From [Clostridium] asparagiforme DSM 15981 (GTDB lineage: Bacteria > Bacillota > Clostridia > Lachnospirales > Lachnospiraceae), in NCBI GenBank assembly GCA_025149125.1, contig CP102272.1, positions 5,332,001-5,396,000 of the forward strand: a stretch of 64,000 nucleotides of DNA, read 5' to 3'. The translations under genes were made by a program, and so were the position numbers. The notes under the pieces were generated by a model that was given only the letters and a program-made list of their open reading frames with translations, made no database searches and had not been told where the DNA came from. This document shows, in pieces, positions 1-8,742 of the stretch. Numbering within the stretch: position 1 is the first letter of the stretch; every line of letters starts with the position of its first letter.

Positions 1-412
1 CAAAGCGCACATACTTTGACTCCAGGGCCTCGTTTAACGCCAGTGCCTCGGCGGCGTTCACCGTGCGCCCGTCAAATCCCAGGCAGCCCCCTGCGGGCAT
101 TTTCTCCACCAGATACTCCTGCACCGTGGGTACGCCCTCCTCGCGCATTTTCATCAGCCTGATCCCGCTTCCCGCAAGCTGTGCCGCCGCCTGTACAAAA
201 TACCGCCCGTCCGTCCACAGGCAGGCCTCGTCCATGGTGACCACCGCGGTTCCCGCAGACCCCGTAAAGCCGGTGAGAAACTTCCTGCATTTGAAAAATT
301 CGCCCACATACTCCGATTCATGGAAATCCGCCGTCACCACCAGATAGGCGTCCATCCCTTTCTCCGCCATCAATTCCCGCAGCCTTCCCAAACGCTCCTG
401 TATTACATTCAT
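1..412 (-). CDS. Xaa-Pro aminopeptidase, N-terminal part (partial)
   Basis: This is the amino-terminal part of an M24-family aminopeptidase P-like enzyme, which removes an N-terminal residue preceding proline. The gene runs off the left edge, so only about 137 residues are visible. They form the creatinase-type N-terminal domain: MNVIQERLGRLRELM, then DAYLVVTADFHESEYVGEFF, then a GFTGSAGT segment followed by a WTDGRYF motif, all typical of the family. The metal-binding catalytic domain lies outside the window. The ATG at 412 is preceded by an AGAGGA ribosome-binding site. It follows the Lpd-like gene on the same strand after a 118-bp gap. The family call is firm; substrate range cannot be judged. 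Confidence 0.85.
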   Translation of the reverse strand, partial: MNVIQERLGRLRELMAEKGMDAYLVVTADFHESEYVGEFFKCRKFLTGFTGSAGTAVVTMDEACLWTDGRYFVQAAAQLAGSGIRLMKMREEGVPTVQEYLVEKMPAGGCLGFDGRTVNAAEALALNEALESKYVRF

Positions 413-530
413 AACTGTTCCATCCTCTCATCACTTAATCTCGTTCCCGCGGCGCGCCTGCCCGTTCCAAACCATCCGCCGCAAGCCCCCGCCCCGCCTG
501 AGTCCCTCTCCCTACCTCCAAACCGCCTCT

Positions 531-1961
531 CTACTCCACATCCCCGCTCATCGCATCCCAGATCGCCGCACCGATCCCTTCATTATACGTGGGCTGCGCC
601 CTCATGGCAAACGACATCTGCTCCGCGGTGAGTCCATTTGCAATGGCCGTGGCAATTTCCCCGATCATGTCCGTGGCCCGCGGACACATCATCTGCGCCC
701 CGATAATGGTATTGGAGTACGCCTCAAACACCAGCCGGATAAACCCGTGCTCCTCCCCCGTAATAATGGATTTCCCGTTATCCCGCATGGAAAAATGCCC
801 GCAGCGCACCTTCAGCCCGCTGGCCTTAGCCGTCTCCGCCGTGATGCCCACCGTGGCGATCTCCGGATTGGTATAAATACAGTTTGGCACGATGGGCAGC
901 GGCACATACATTCCGCCCGGCACCACCTCCAATTTAACGCTGTGGGGTTTCCCCGCAATGCGCTCCACCACATATGTACCCTGAGCCGCCGCCACATGGG
1001 CCAGCAGCGTCTTGGCCGCCACGTCCCCGATGGCGTAAACCCCCGGCTCGCTGGTCTCAAACTCCTTGCTGACCTTCAGCCTGCCGTTCTCCATCTCCAG
1101 GGACATATCCTCCCCCAAAAGCCCGGAGAGATCCGGCTTACGCCCGATGGCCATCAGCACCTGTGCGCCGCGCACGGTAATACTCTCCCCCTCCTCGTTG
1201 GGCGTCACCGTGCAGCACAGGGAACCGTTCTCCTGGGTGATCTCCGTCACCGTGGAATTGCAGTACACGGAAATCCCCTTCCGCTTCAGCTCCTCCTCCA
1301 GCCGCTCCCCCACCACGTCGTCCATAGGAGCCATGAGATGCCGTCCCTTCTCCACAATGGTCACATGGGAACAGAGGTTATTGAAAATGGTCGCGAACTC
1401 CACCGCGATCACGCCGCCGCCCATGATTACCAGCCGGTCAAAATTCCAGCTCTCCGCGGCCAGCAGCCGGTCGCTGTTCCACACCCCCGGCAGGTCCGCG
1501 CCCGGGATATGATTCATAATCGGCACAGCGCCCGTTGCGATAATCACCGCCTCCCCCTGAAAATACTCCTTGCCTCCACCGCAGAGATTCACCTCCACGG
1601 TCTTATCCCGACGAAGCAGCGCGGTGCCATAAACCACATCCACGTCCAGCTTCTCAAACTGGCCCTCGATGCCCTGCCGGTAACGCTTCACCGCCGCCTT
1701 TTTATACTTCTGCATTTTCCCGAAATCAAAGGAAATGAAATCCGTGGACACTCCGAACTCATCACAGTTCTGCATCATATGGAACATATTGGAGGCGTGC
1801 AGCAGCGCCTTTGTGGGAATGCACCCCCGGTTCACGCAGGTTCCGCCGAACTTCTTAGCCTCGATCACCACCGCTTTCAGGCCGAACTCCGCCGCCTTCA
1901 TGGCCGCCGTATAACCGCCCGGGCCAGCCCCTATAATCACAACATCGTAATGTTTTGCCAT
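531..1961 (-). CDS. Dihydrolipoamide dehydrogenase-like flavoprotein disulfide reductase
   Basis: A 476-residue class I pyridine-nucleotide disulfide oxidoreductase. Visible features are the FAD-binding GAGPGGYTAA near residue 11, the redox disulfide in GGTCVNRGCIPTK near residue 40, VIATGAVP, the NAD-binding GGGVIAVEFA near residue 181, the second FAD motif AIGDV, and the C-terminal dimerisation domain. The family is known for oxidising dihydrolipoyl groups with NAD. The C-terminal active-site motif, normally H-P-T-x-x-E, reads AQPTYNE here, so the catalytic histidine is glutamine. That makes a true E3 role uncertain and a related reductase or transhydrogenase role possible. No lipoyl-enzyme genes are nearby. 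Its ATG overlaps the stop of the upstream HAD gene (TAATG), implying translational coupling. Confidence 0.85.
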   Translation of the reverse strand: MAKHYDVVIIGAGPGGYTAAMKAAEFGLKAVVIEAKKFGGTCVNRGCIPTKALLHASNMFHMMQNCDEFGVSTDFISFDFGKMQKYKKAAVKRYRQGIEGQFEKLDVDVVYGTALLRRDKTVEVNLCGGGKEYFQGEAVIIATGAVPIMNHIPGADLPGVWNSDRLLAAESWNFDRLVIMGGGVIAVEFATIFNNLCSHVTIVEKGRHLMAPMDDVVGERLEEELKRKGISVYCNSTVTEITQENGSLCCTVTPNEEGESITVRGAQVLMAIGRKPDLSGLLGEDMSLEMENGRLKVSKEFETSEPGVYAIGDVAAKTLLAHVAAAQGTYVVERIAGKPHSVKLEVVPGGMYVPLPIVPNCIYTNPEIATVGITAETAKASGLKVRCGHFSMRDNGKSIITGEEHGFIRLVFEAYSNTIIGAQMMCPRATDMIGEIATAIANGLTAEQMSFAMRAQPTYNEGIGAAIWDAMSGDVE

Positions 1962-2779
1962 TATTTTCCGTCTCCTTCCTCAAATAAACCCAGTGCCACG
2001 CACGCCTTCCAGACGCCATCATCGCCGATGTCCGCCGTCACGTAGTCCGCCGCCGCCTTTAACCCCGGATGGGCGTTTCCCATGGCCACTCCAATGGCGG
2101 CCTCCCGGATAATCTCTATATCGTTCATACTGTCTCCGAAGGCCACCGTCTGTTCCGGCGCGATCCCGTAATATTCGCACAGCCGCATAAGCCCGTTGGC
2201 CTTGGATGCCTCCCGCTCCACCACGTCCGCCCCCATAAGCCCTGCGAACATGGGGAATTTGAACTCCGCAAACTGCCGCTCCAGCCGCTCTGCCCCCTCC
2301 GGGCCGCCCACGTAAGTCAGCGTTTTCACCGGCATGTCCATCAGAAGCCAGGGATCCTTAAAATTACGCTCCGAGCTTCCCCAGCGCACCTTGTCATAAT
2401 AGACCACATCCTCCGGGCAGGTATAATAATCCCCGCCGTCCACGGAAATTCCCAGCGCCAGCTTCTGTTCCTCGCCAAACGCCAGCAGCCGTCTCAACCG
2501 CTCCTTATCCATCAGGTGTTCGAAAATAATCTTCCCGCCTTCCACCTCCACCCGCGTTCCGTTCAGATGGATAATGGCGTCTGGTTTCACCATATCCCGG
2601 TAGGCCACGCTGTAGGGCTCGTTCATGTTCCGGCCGGAAGCTACCACGATCACCGAGTCCTCCCGAAGCCGCCGGATCGCCTCCATGGCGCTGGCCGGAA
2701 TCTCCCAGGTTCTGTGGTCAAGGAGCGTCATATCCAGATCGAAACTGATAATCCTCTTTTTTTTGTGAAATTTTACCAT
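1961..2779 (-). CDS. HAD-superfamily (Cof-type) phosphatase
   Basis: A haloacid-dehalogenase-type hydrolase of about 272 residues, probably a cytosolic sugar- or nucleotide-phosphate phosphatase. Motif I is FDLDMTLLD (nucleophile and acid/base aspartates), motif II is in VVASGRN, and motif IV is in VAFGDSMNDIEIIREA close to the C terminus. The cap insertion in the middle fits the Cof/type IIB subfamily. I chose the ATG at 2779 because AAGGAA lies about 9 bases upstream; the longer reading from 2839 would run into the tRNA-Pro promoter region. Substrate cannot be predicted. It is co-transcribed with the downstream Lpd-like gene through a one-base TAATG overlap. Confidence 0.85.
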   Translation of the reverse strand: MVKFHKKKRIISFDLDMTLLDHRTWEIPASAMEAIRRLREDSVIVVASGRNMNEPYSVAYRDMVKPDAIIHLNGTRVEVEGGKIIFEHLMDKERLRRLLAFGEEQKLALGISVDGGDYYTCPEDVVYYDKVRWGSSERNFKDPWLLMDMPVKTLTYVGGPEGAERLERQFAEFKFPMFAGLMGADVVEREASKANGLMRLCEYYGIAPEQTVAFGDSMNDIEIIREAAIGVAMGNAHPGLKAAADYVTADIGDDGVWKACVALGLFEEGDGK

Positions 2780-2820
2780 AAAAGTTCCAAATTCCTTTAC
2801 ATTTTTTTTGAAAATAGGGC

Positions 2821-2849
2821 TTTTCAAAACCAAAAACATTTGCTATAAT
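2821..2849 (+). promoter_or_regulatory. Promoter of tRNA-Pro
   Basis: A perfect TATAAT -10 hexamer at 2844-2849 sits 17 bp downstream of a weak -35 (TTTTCA, 2821-2826). The start site would fall a few bases before the tRNA at 2863. Confidence 0.6.
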
Positions 2850-2862
2850 ATAGAAGTTCGCT

Positions 2863-2936
2863 CGGGGTATGGCGTAGCTTGGTAGCGCGCTCGGCTGGGG
2901 GCCGAGAGGTCGCAGGTTCAAATCCTGTTGCCCCGA
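2863..2936 (+). tRNA. tRNA-Pro (GGG)
   Basis: A 74-nt cloverleaf starting CGGGGTA and ending TGCCCCG plus discriminator A. The anticodon stem CTCGG/CCGAG holds loop CTGGGGG, giving anticodon GGG, and the T arm contains GGTTCAAATCC. CCA is not encoded. It is the only plus-strand RNA gene in the window and is followed at once by a terminator. Confidence 0.97.
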
Positions 2937-2943
2937 TTGTGAA

Positions 2944-2977
2944 AAACCTTGATTTTATTGGAAATCAAGGTTTTTTT
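2944..2977 (+). terminator. Rho-independent terminator after tRNA-Pro
   Basis: A perfect 12-bp stem (AAACCTTGATTT with AAATCAAGGTTT), a 6-nt loop and a run of T residues. Confidence 0.9.
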
Positions 2978-3197
2978 ATTGCCCGATCCTCCGTTAACAT
3001 AAATCATTTTCCAGTATTCTTCTCTCGCGTTCTCCATGCCGGAAACCGGATCAGACGATTTTGCCCTCATATAACCCTCTGATGAACCCTCACCATTATA
3101 CCTTAATGACAGCTATTCTTCAAGATATGCCGTGGTGATCCGGGAAAGTTTTCCAATTTTCTACCGTCTATATCCCGTGTGATCTGTATACTCCCTA

Positions 3198-3227
3198 TTG
3201 CCAACCCCTCCCCCCATGCACTATAAT
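3198..3227 (+). promoter_or_regulatory. Probable promoter of the YcxB-like gene
   Basis: TTGCCA (3198-3203) and TATAAT (3222-3227) are separated by 18 bp, about 60 bp upstream of the start codon at 3289. The rest of 2978-3288 shows no gene. Confidence 0.6.
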
Positions 3228-3288
3228 AAAACCACCCCGCCCCGCGCCTTCCCCGGCGCCCGGGCCATTTATCCAAGGAGGATCAACC

Positions 3289-4569
3289 ATGTCACTGGAA
3301 GGACGCATCTATCAATTCCGTCTCACGAAAGTGGAGCTGGCCGAGCTGGCGCTCCGTCTCACCTGGGACTCGTTTATGCTGGGGAAGATGAGATATCTCC
3401 TGATCACAGCAGGTATCCTGCTAATCATCCCCGCTCTGGGCGGAATTCTGGCCATCGGCGCCGGACTCACCACAGCCCTGCTATCCCTGCCCTTTTTTCT
3501 CTTCCAGGCCCTGCAAAACCTGACCATATTCTTCCTGGTCCTGACCGTATTGAAATTTCTCAGCTACTTTTGGACCTTTTCCCGCCAACCCGTCTCCCAG
3601 GAGATGCGGCTGCGCCTGGAAAATGGATGCCTGTACGAGGATAAGGTCTCCGTCGTCCATCAGGGTTCCTCCTTCACCGCGTTTCCGGAGACCCCGGGAC
3701 TGCTGCTTTTAAAGCGCGAACTTTCCCGTAAAAGCCACTCCTATCTCGTCCTGCCCAAGCGCGTGTTCTCCGGACCGGACGAAATCCAGGCCTTTAAAGC
3801 CTACTTAAGCACGCCTTCCCCCTATAATCAGTCCCAGCCTCAGACCCAATCCCCGGATTCCGGCTCCTGCCGGTTCCGCTTTACCTTCCAGTTAAGCCCG
3901 GACGACTTCGCCCACGTCTACACCGAGCTCATGGGGCTCTCCCGCTGCCACCGGCCCTTATGGCGCAACGGCAGCACGCTGCTGTCCCTGTTCTTCTGCC
4001 CTGTCCTTTCATTGATTATGGCAACCCGTTTCATCGTAAGCGGCGACGTCATCGCCAGTCTGGGCATCTTCGGGCTGGGCCTGTTCCTCTCCGTGTTCCT
4101 GTTATTCAGTGTCTCCTCCATCCGTGAGGATGTCTACCGCCGCCGGATGCGCCAGAACCGTTTTCCCATAAACGGCTCCGGCCCGTGGGATCTCTCCTTT
4201 TTCCCGGAAATGCTGACCGTGCGCCGCGAACAGGACAGCTTCCAACGCTCGTGGGATGCGTACACTCATTTTTACGAGACAGCGGACACCCTGTTCCTCC
4301 TGTGCATTGAAAATCAGGCCATAAAACAGTACGTTTTCATCCCCAAATGGACCTTCGCCTGCCGCGAGGAGCAGGACGCCTTCACCGCCTTCTGCCAAAG
4401 CCGCGGAAAGGTTCTGGAATTTGTCCACATTCCGGAGATCGAGGAGCCTGAGTGCATACAGAAAAAGGCCCGCCGCCGGAACATTCTGTTCTGGTGTGCC
4501 CTGTCCCTTTACCTGGTACTCCTGATCGTTGTTTCCATCCTCACGGGGCTCCACCAGTCGGGACTTTAA
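3289..4569 (+). CDS. Membrane protein with two YcxB-like domains
   Basis: A 426-residue membrane protein built as an internal duplication. Each half starts with a short cytoplasmic stretch, then a hydrophobic hairpin (about residues 45-100 and 225-275), then a soluble domain ending in the YcxB-like signature: LPKRVFSGPDEIQAFKAYL in the first half and IPKWTFACREEQDAF in the second. A further membrane helix closes the C terminus (about residues 400-420). The start at 3289 has an excellent AAGGAGG site. YcxB-like proteins have no established function, so none is assigned. It may be co-transcribed with the hydrolase 109 bp downstream. Confidence 0.75.
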   Translation: MSLEGRIYQFRLTKVELAELALRLTWDSFMLGKMRYLLITAGILLIIPALGGILAIGAGLTTALLSLPFFLFQALQNLTIFFLVLTVLKFLSYFWTFSRQPVSQEMRLRLENGCLYEDKVSVVHQGSSFTAFPETPGLLLLKRELSRKSHSYLVLPKRVFSGPDEIQAFKAYLSTPSPYNQSQPQTQSPDSGSCRFRFTFQLSPDDFAHVYTELMGLSRCHRPLWRNGSTLLSLFFCPVLSLIMATRFIVSGDVIASLGIFGLGLFLSVFLLFSVSSIREDVYRRRMRQNRFPINGSGPWDLSFFPEMLTVRREQDSFQRSWDAYTHFYETADTLFLLCIENQAIKQYVFIPKWTFACREEQDAFTAFCQSRGKVLEFVHIPEIEEPECIQKKARRRNILFWCALSLYLVLLIVVSILTGLHQSGL

Positions 4570-4678
4570 ACCGCGGCCCTGCGCCCGCCGCACCTTGAAA
4601 CCACAATTCCCGCCGCACCATCCGCCCGTCCCTGTCATAAATTAAAATAACGCTATCCACCACAAGGATTCAAACTCT

Positions 4679-5659
4679 ATGGAACGACTGGTCCCCCTCG
4701 AAAAAGCCGCGGAAGCTGTCTGCGAAGCCAACTCCAAACCGCCTCTTATTTTTCAACTTCCCCCCGCGAAAGGCCGGCAGGTTCTGGAAAACGCGCAGAA
4801 CACGCCGGTTTACATGTATCCCGCCACCGTAAACACCATGCCGTTTTATACCGGCCGCTGGGGTAATATCAATCTCTATCTGCTGCGCCCGGAACGCGCG
4901 TCCGGGCCTCTGCCCGTCATCTTCTATATCCACGGCGCCGGCTGGGTGTTCGGCAGCTACCACACCCATGAAAAGCTGGTCCGCGAGCTCTGCGCCCGCA
5001 CCAACTCCATCGTGGTATTTCCCGAATACACCCGGTCCCCGGAAGCCAAATACCCCACCGCCATCGAGCAGTGCTACCGCGCACTCTGCTCTCTGCCGGA
5101 ACTGTTCTCCCGCCTGGGCTGGCCCGTGGATTTAAGCACGCTCACTGTGGCCGGCGACAGCGTGGGCGGCAATATGGCGGCGGCCATGACCCTGATGGCC
5201 AAATACCGCAGCGGCCCCAGTATTCACAAGCAGCTGCTCTACTATCCCGTGACAAACGCCTGTTTCAACACCTGCTCCTACAAGGAATTCGCGGAGTGCT
5301 ATTACCTGTACCGGGCGGGCATGATCTGGTTCTGGGATCAATACACGTCCTGCGCCAAGGATCGCGGCCAGATCACCGCCTCCCCCCTGCGCGCCACCGC
5401 CGAACAGCTCTGCGGCCTCCCCCAGGCCATGATCTTAAACGGCGAGGCCGACGTGCTCCGGGATGAGGGTGAAATGTACGCCCGCAATCTCCTGGAAGCG
5501 GGCGTCCCCGTCACTGCCATGCGCTTTAAGGCCATCATCCACGACTTTGTGATGCTAAACGCCCTGGACCAGACCCAGGCCTGCCGCGCCGCAATGGACG
5601 TTTCCACCGCCTGGATCAACCGCAAAAACATGGAAAACGTCATAGCCGCCAATACCTGA
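4679..5659 (+). CDS. Alpha/beta-hydrolase, HSL-type esterase
   Basis: A 326-residue cytosolic esterase/lipase-like protein of the hormone-sensitive-lipase group. The oxyanion-hole motif is YIHGAGWVFGS (HGAG in place of HGGG), the nucleophile elbow is VAGDSVGGNMAAA, the acid is probably in LNGEADVLRDEG, and the histidine is in IIHDFVML, so a full Ser-Asp-His triad is visible. These enzymes hydrolyse short-chain or acetylated esters; the substrate here is unknown. AAGGA lies about 9 bases before the ATG. The gene ends before a strong terminator shared with the convergent choline-binding-repeat gene. Confidence 0.85.
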   Translation: MERLVPLEKAAEAVCEANSKPPLIFQLPPAKGRQVLENAQNTPVYMYPATVNTMPFYTGRWGNINLYLLRPERASGPLPVIFYIHGAGWVFGSYHTHEKLVRELCARTNSIVVFPEYTRSPEAKYPTAIEQCYRALCSLPELFSRLGWPVDLSTLTVAGDSVGGNMAAAMTLMAKYRSGPSIHKQLLYYPVTNACFNTCSYKEFAECYYLYRAGMIWFWDQYTSCAKDRGQITASPLRATAEQLCGLPQAMILNGEADVLRDEGEMYARNLLEAGVPVTAMRFKAIIHDFVMLNALDQTQACRAAMDVSTAWINRKNMENVIAANT

Positions 5660-5781
5660 TTTTCCTATTCAGCCGCCGTAAGGCCGTTTCCGCGGCCCAA
5701 CCATGCAAGCAGGCTGCGCTGCCCGCCCCGCCTTTCATCAATCCCCGCAGGCAGCTCCGCCCGCCCACTACCTGCAACTAA

Positions 5782-5825
5782 AAAAGGATTGCGCAGCCGG
5801 CTTTTAAGCCCCGCGCAATCCTTTT
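5782..5825. terminator. Bidirectional terminator between convergent genes
   Basis: A 13-bp stem AAAAGGATTGCGC/GCGCAATCCTTTT encloses an inner GGCTTTTAAGCC hairpin. A and T tracts on both flanks allow use from either strand, which fits its place between convergent genes. Confidence 0.9.
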
Positions 5826-5879
5826 ATCCTGTCTGTTTATAACCGTTCGGCCCTTTGACCGTCACGTCTGATTGAGCAA

Positions 5880-6698
5880 TTACTGATACAGGGTCAGGCC
5901 CTTGATCAGCAGCACCGGCTCGCTCCAGTTGTCGTCCTTCGTCAGGGAGAACTCTACCCGCAGCTGATTCTGTCCGGACACGTCCACCGCAAATGTAATG
6001 GGCTGCGCGTCGTAACGGATATCCGCGGAGGTATACAACACCTGATCATCGTCGCCGTACACCGTAAGTTTTCCCAGCAGACCGCTGTCGAACTTGGTGG
6101 ACGGGGAGAACGTTCCGGACAACAGCTTGTAATTGCCGCCCGGCGCGCACTTCACATAGCTGCCCTTTTTAACCAGGCGGATCGCATCATTCCAGTTCTC
6201 CCGGTTGAAGGTTCTGCCGCTGGAAATGATGGTGTAGCCGTTGGTCTTGATGCCTTCCATGTTCTGGACCAGGGTGGCGCTTGCGGGATCGATGGACAGA
6301 CCCACCGGCTCTGTCTGCGCCTCGGCGGGCACCCAAACGCCGTCCGAGCCGATCTGGCGCCCGTCGATCACGGTGTCGGTCACCATCGCTCCGGTATCGG
6401 GAGCCAGGTAATACCATTTATCATTGTCCTTCAGCCATCCGTACTGGAGGACTCCGCTCTCATCCATGTAAAACCACTGGCTGCCCACCTGGGTCCAGCC
6501 GGTCACCATAAATCCGTCCGAGCCGATATAATACCGCTTTCCGTCCAGATTAAGCCATTCCTGGCTGGCGTACTTCTCCGCGCCCCGCTGATATCTCCAT
6601 CTTCCGTTCACATCCTTCCACGTACCCGCAAAGGCCGGGAACGCCATCAGCACGCTCAATGCGGCCGCCGCCGCTATCATGATAATCCGTTTTTTCAT
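5880..6698 (-). CDS. Secreted protein with choline-binding-type repeats and an NPCBM-like domain
   Basis: A 272-residue exported protein. A signal peptide (MKKRIIMIAAAAALS through the AFAG cleavage region) is followed by aromatic cell-wall-binding repeats, such as GKRYYIGSDGFMVTGW, QWFYMDESGVLQYGW and KWYYLAPDTGAMVT (about residues 28-130). The C-terminal 140 residues (LTVYGDDDQVLYTSADIR, ITFAVDVSGQNQLRVEF) resemble an NPCBM-type carbohydrate-binding module. No catalytic domain is seen, so it is probably a cell-surface adhesin or carbohydrate-binding protein. The start at 6698 is chosen over 6716 because AGAGGAGAA lies about 7 bases upstream and the signal peptide then begins MKK. Confidence 0.8.
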   Translation of the reverse strand: MKKRIIMIAAAAALSVLMAFPAFAGTWKDVNGRWRYQRGAEKYASQEWLNLDGKRYYIGSDGFMVTGWTQVGSQWFYMDESGVLQYGWLKDNDKWYYLAPDTGAMVTDTVIDGRQIGSDGVWVPAEAQTEPVGLSIDPASATLVQNMEGIKTNGYTIISSGRTFNRENWNDAIRLVKKGSYVKCAPGGNYKLLSGTFSPSTKFDSGLLGKLTVYGDDDQVLYTSADIRYDAQPITFAVDVSGQNQLRVEFSLTKDDNWSEPVLLIKGLTLYQ

Positions 6699-6729
6699 AG
6701 GGCATTCTCCTCTCAAAAATAAAGCTGTT

Positions 6730-6858
6730 GTATCTGTTCAGTACCCAGATACGAGCAAAAATCCATTTAGAATCGACTTAATCAATGGAATTTTTGCCTG
6801 CAGGCTTAGATTTTCGTACGGTCAGCGCTGCAAGTGCGCAGACCCACTGAACAGTTAC
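6730..6858. repeat. Palindromic element with GTAAC-N-GTTCAG ends, copy 1
   Basis: The ends GTATCTGTTCAGT (6730-6742) and ACTGAACAGTTAC (6846-6858) are inverted copies matching at 12 of 13 bases. Inside, GCAAAAATCCATT (6755-6767) pairs with AATGGAATTTTTGC (6784-6797). It occupies most of the gap between two minus-strand genes and shares its end sequence with the element at 39156-39307. Confidence 0.6.
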
Positions 6859-6988
6859 AAGCTGTTACACTTTTTTCATTATAAGTCATTCCACCGCAAT
6901 ATGCAACCTGATGGACGATTACGTTTTTCTTAATCTTCCGCAGCCGTTCCATACCAATTTTCCATCGGATGTCCGAACCGCTCCCCGT

Positions 6989-7954
6989 CTATGAAACGGA
7001 GTCCGCCGCGCTCGCCGCCCGCGGCCTGTTGACCACATAGATCCCCAGACACACTAACCCCAGCGCCGCAGCCGTCTTAACCCCAAAGGCCTGATCGTTC
7101 TCCGCCAGAAGCCAGGCCGACAAAATCACCCCAAACACCGGATTCATAAACCCGTACACCGCCACCCTGGACACCGGATTATACTTTAACAGCAGGCTCC
7201 ACAGCGTATACGCGGCGGCCGAGATAAACGCCAGGTAACACAGCATCCCGATCCCCGCCGGTCCCGCCTGCGTCACGCCGATCCGCCCGCCTCCCACGAG
7301 CCCCCAGACCACCATCACCAGGCCGCCTGCGGCAAACTGGTAGCCGCTGAGCACCACCGTGTCCTCCCGGCGGGAATACTCCTTGATCAGCGCTGCGGAA
7401 AATGCGTAGGCCACCGTGGACAGCAGCACAAATCCCTCCCCGTTCCATTTCATCCCGGCCCCCAGGCCGTCCTTCGTCCAGTTCACCAGCACCACCCCGG
7501 CAAATCCCACCAGGCAGCCCAGGATTTTCTGCCCCGTAAAACGCTCCTGGCGGAACACCAGACTGGCCACCAGAATGCTGATAAATACGTTGGCCCCCTC
7601 GATAATGGAAGACTTCACGCCGGAAGCATTTGCCAGCCCAATATAAAAGAACAGGTATTGCAGCACGGTCTGGCAGGCAGCCAGTTTAAGGATAATCCCC
7701 CAACTCCCCTTTTTCGGCACAAGGGGCCTGCGCCTCCCCAGGCTTGCAATGGCGATCACCAAAATCCCCGCCAGCGTAAACCGGATCCCCGCAAACAGAA
7801 TCTGCGTGTTCACCGCCTCCGCGGGAATCTGAAACAGCCTGTAACCAATCTTGATGCAGGGAAACGCGCTCCCCCACAGCGCGCAGCAGACCGTCGCCAG
7901 CAGGCAGACCCCCAACGGGGCCGTGATCCATTTCCCCTTTCCCCATCGCTCCAT
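6989..7954 (-). CDS. EamA/DMT-family transporter
   Basis: A 321-residue polytopic membrane protein with about ten hydrophobic helices arranged as two five-helix EamA repeats. The first contains CALWGSAFPCIKIGYRLF, and the second includes LLSTVAYAFSAALIKEYS and a late NPVFGVILSAWLLAE motif. The family exports or imports metabolites such as amino acids; the substrate is unknown. GGGAGG lies 9 bases before the ATG. It is one of three EamA transporters in the window (also at 15578 and 53932). Confidence 0.85.
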   Translation of the reverse strand: MERWGKGKWITAPLGVCLLATVCCALWGSAFPCIKIGYRLFQIPAEAVNTQILFAGIRFTLAGILVIAIASLGRRRPLVPKKGSWGIILKLAACQTVLQYLFFYIGLANASGVKSSIIEGANVFISILVASLVFRQERFTGQKILGCLVGFAGVVLVNWTKDGLGAGMKWNGEGFVLLSTVAYAFSAALIKEYSRREDTVVLSGYQFAAGGLVMVVWGLVGGGRIGVTQAGPAGIGMLCYLAFISAAAYTLWSLLLKYNPVSRVAVYGFMNPVFGVILSAWLLAENDQAFGVKTAAALGLVCLGIYVVNRPRAASAADSVS

Positions 7955-8082
7955 CTCAAGTACCTCCCTCAGCTAAAAATGCGCCCGGCAGACGGCGGCT
8001 GTCCCGGTGCGCCCATTGTTTCACCAAACAAAAAATCGCCCCCGGCTCAGGAAATATCCCTGTGCTCCGGGAGCACACCCCA

Positions 8083-8706
8083 TCAGGTGTTCTTCATAAT
8101 TACGCTCTCCACCGCGTCCGCCACATGCTCGCAGGCGTCGCAGCATTTTTCCAGGAAATTGTAAATCTCGCGCCAGGCAATGATCTCCAAGGGATCCGTC
8201 ACCTCCGTGTGCAGCCGCCTCATGGAGTCGATGAACAGGCGGTCCCCCTCCTCCTCCAGGGCGTTGATCTCGATAATCAGGCCGTGCAGTGTCTTGGATT
8301 TCTTGAAATTGGCAAACTCCTCCATGATCTCCTTGAGCACCTTGCAGCAGCGGATGATCACCTTGGTGAACTGCAGCGCCTCCGGCCGGATGGTATGTAC
8401 ATTGTTGATATAGATGCGGATCAGCACGTCCTCGATCTGGTCCGTGACCTCGTCGATGCATTGGCTGAGCAGTATGATGTCCTCCCGCTCAATGGGCGTG
8501 ATAAACGCCTTCACCAGCACCCCCATCATCTCGTGCTTTTTCTTGTCCGCGTCGTGCTCGATCTTGTGCAGCTCGTCCAGATTCTCCGACAGGCGGTTCA
8601 CATCAAAATTCGCCAGATTTTCCTCCAACATCATCGCCGCCTGACAGCCGCACTCCACGCACTGGATAAAATTCTCAAAATAGTAATTGTCGCTCTTCTT
8701 CGCCAT
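8083..8706 (-). CDS. DUF47 family phosphate-transport accessory protein
   Basis: A 207-residue, almost wholly helical PhoU-like protein (DUF47, UPF0111). The sequence ECGCQAAMMLEENLANF, the acidic IEREDIILLSQCIDEVTDQIED and the cysteine- and histidine-containing tail LEKCCDACEHVADAVE are typical. Members are encoded with Pit phosphate transporters and are thought to modulate them. It lies 36 bp downstream of the Pit gene on the same strand, with AAGGAGA before its ATG, so the two are almost certainly an operon. Confidence 0.9.
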   Translation of the reverse strand: MAKKSDNYYFENFIQCVECGCQAAMMLEENLANFDVNRLSENLDELHKIEHDADKKKHEMMGVLVKAFITPIEREDIILLSQCIDEVTDQIEDVLIRIYINNVHTIRPEALQFTKVIIRCCKVLKEIMEEFANFKKSKTLHGLIIEINALEEEGDRLFIDSMRRLHTEVTDPLEIIAWREIYNFLEKCCDACEHVADAVESVIMKNT

Positions 8707-8742
8707 CTTCTCTTATCTCCTTAAACTCAACGGTCCGCCAAC

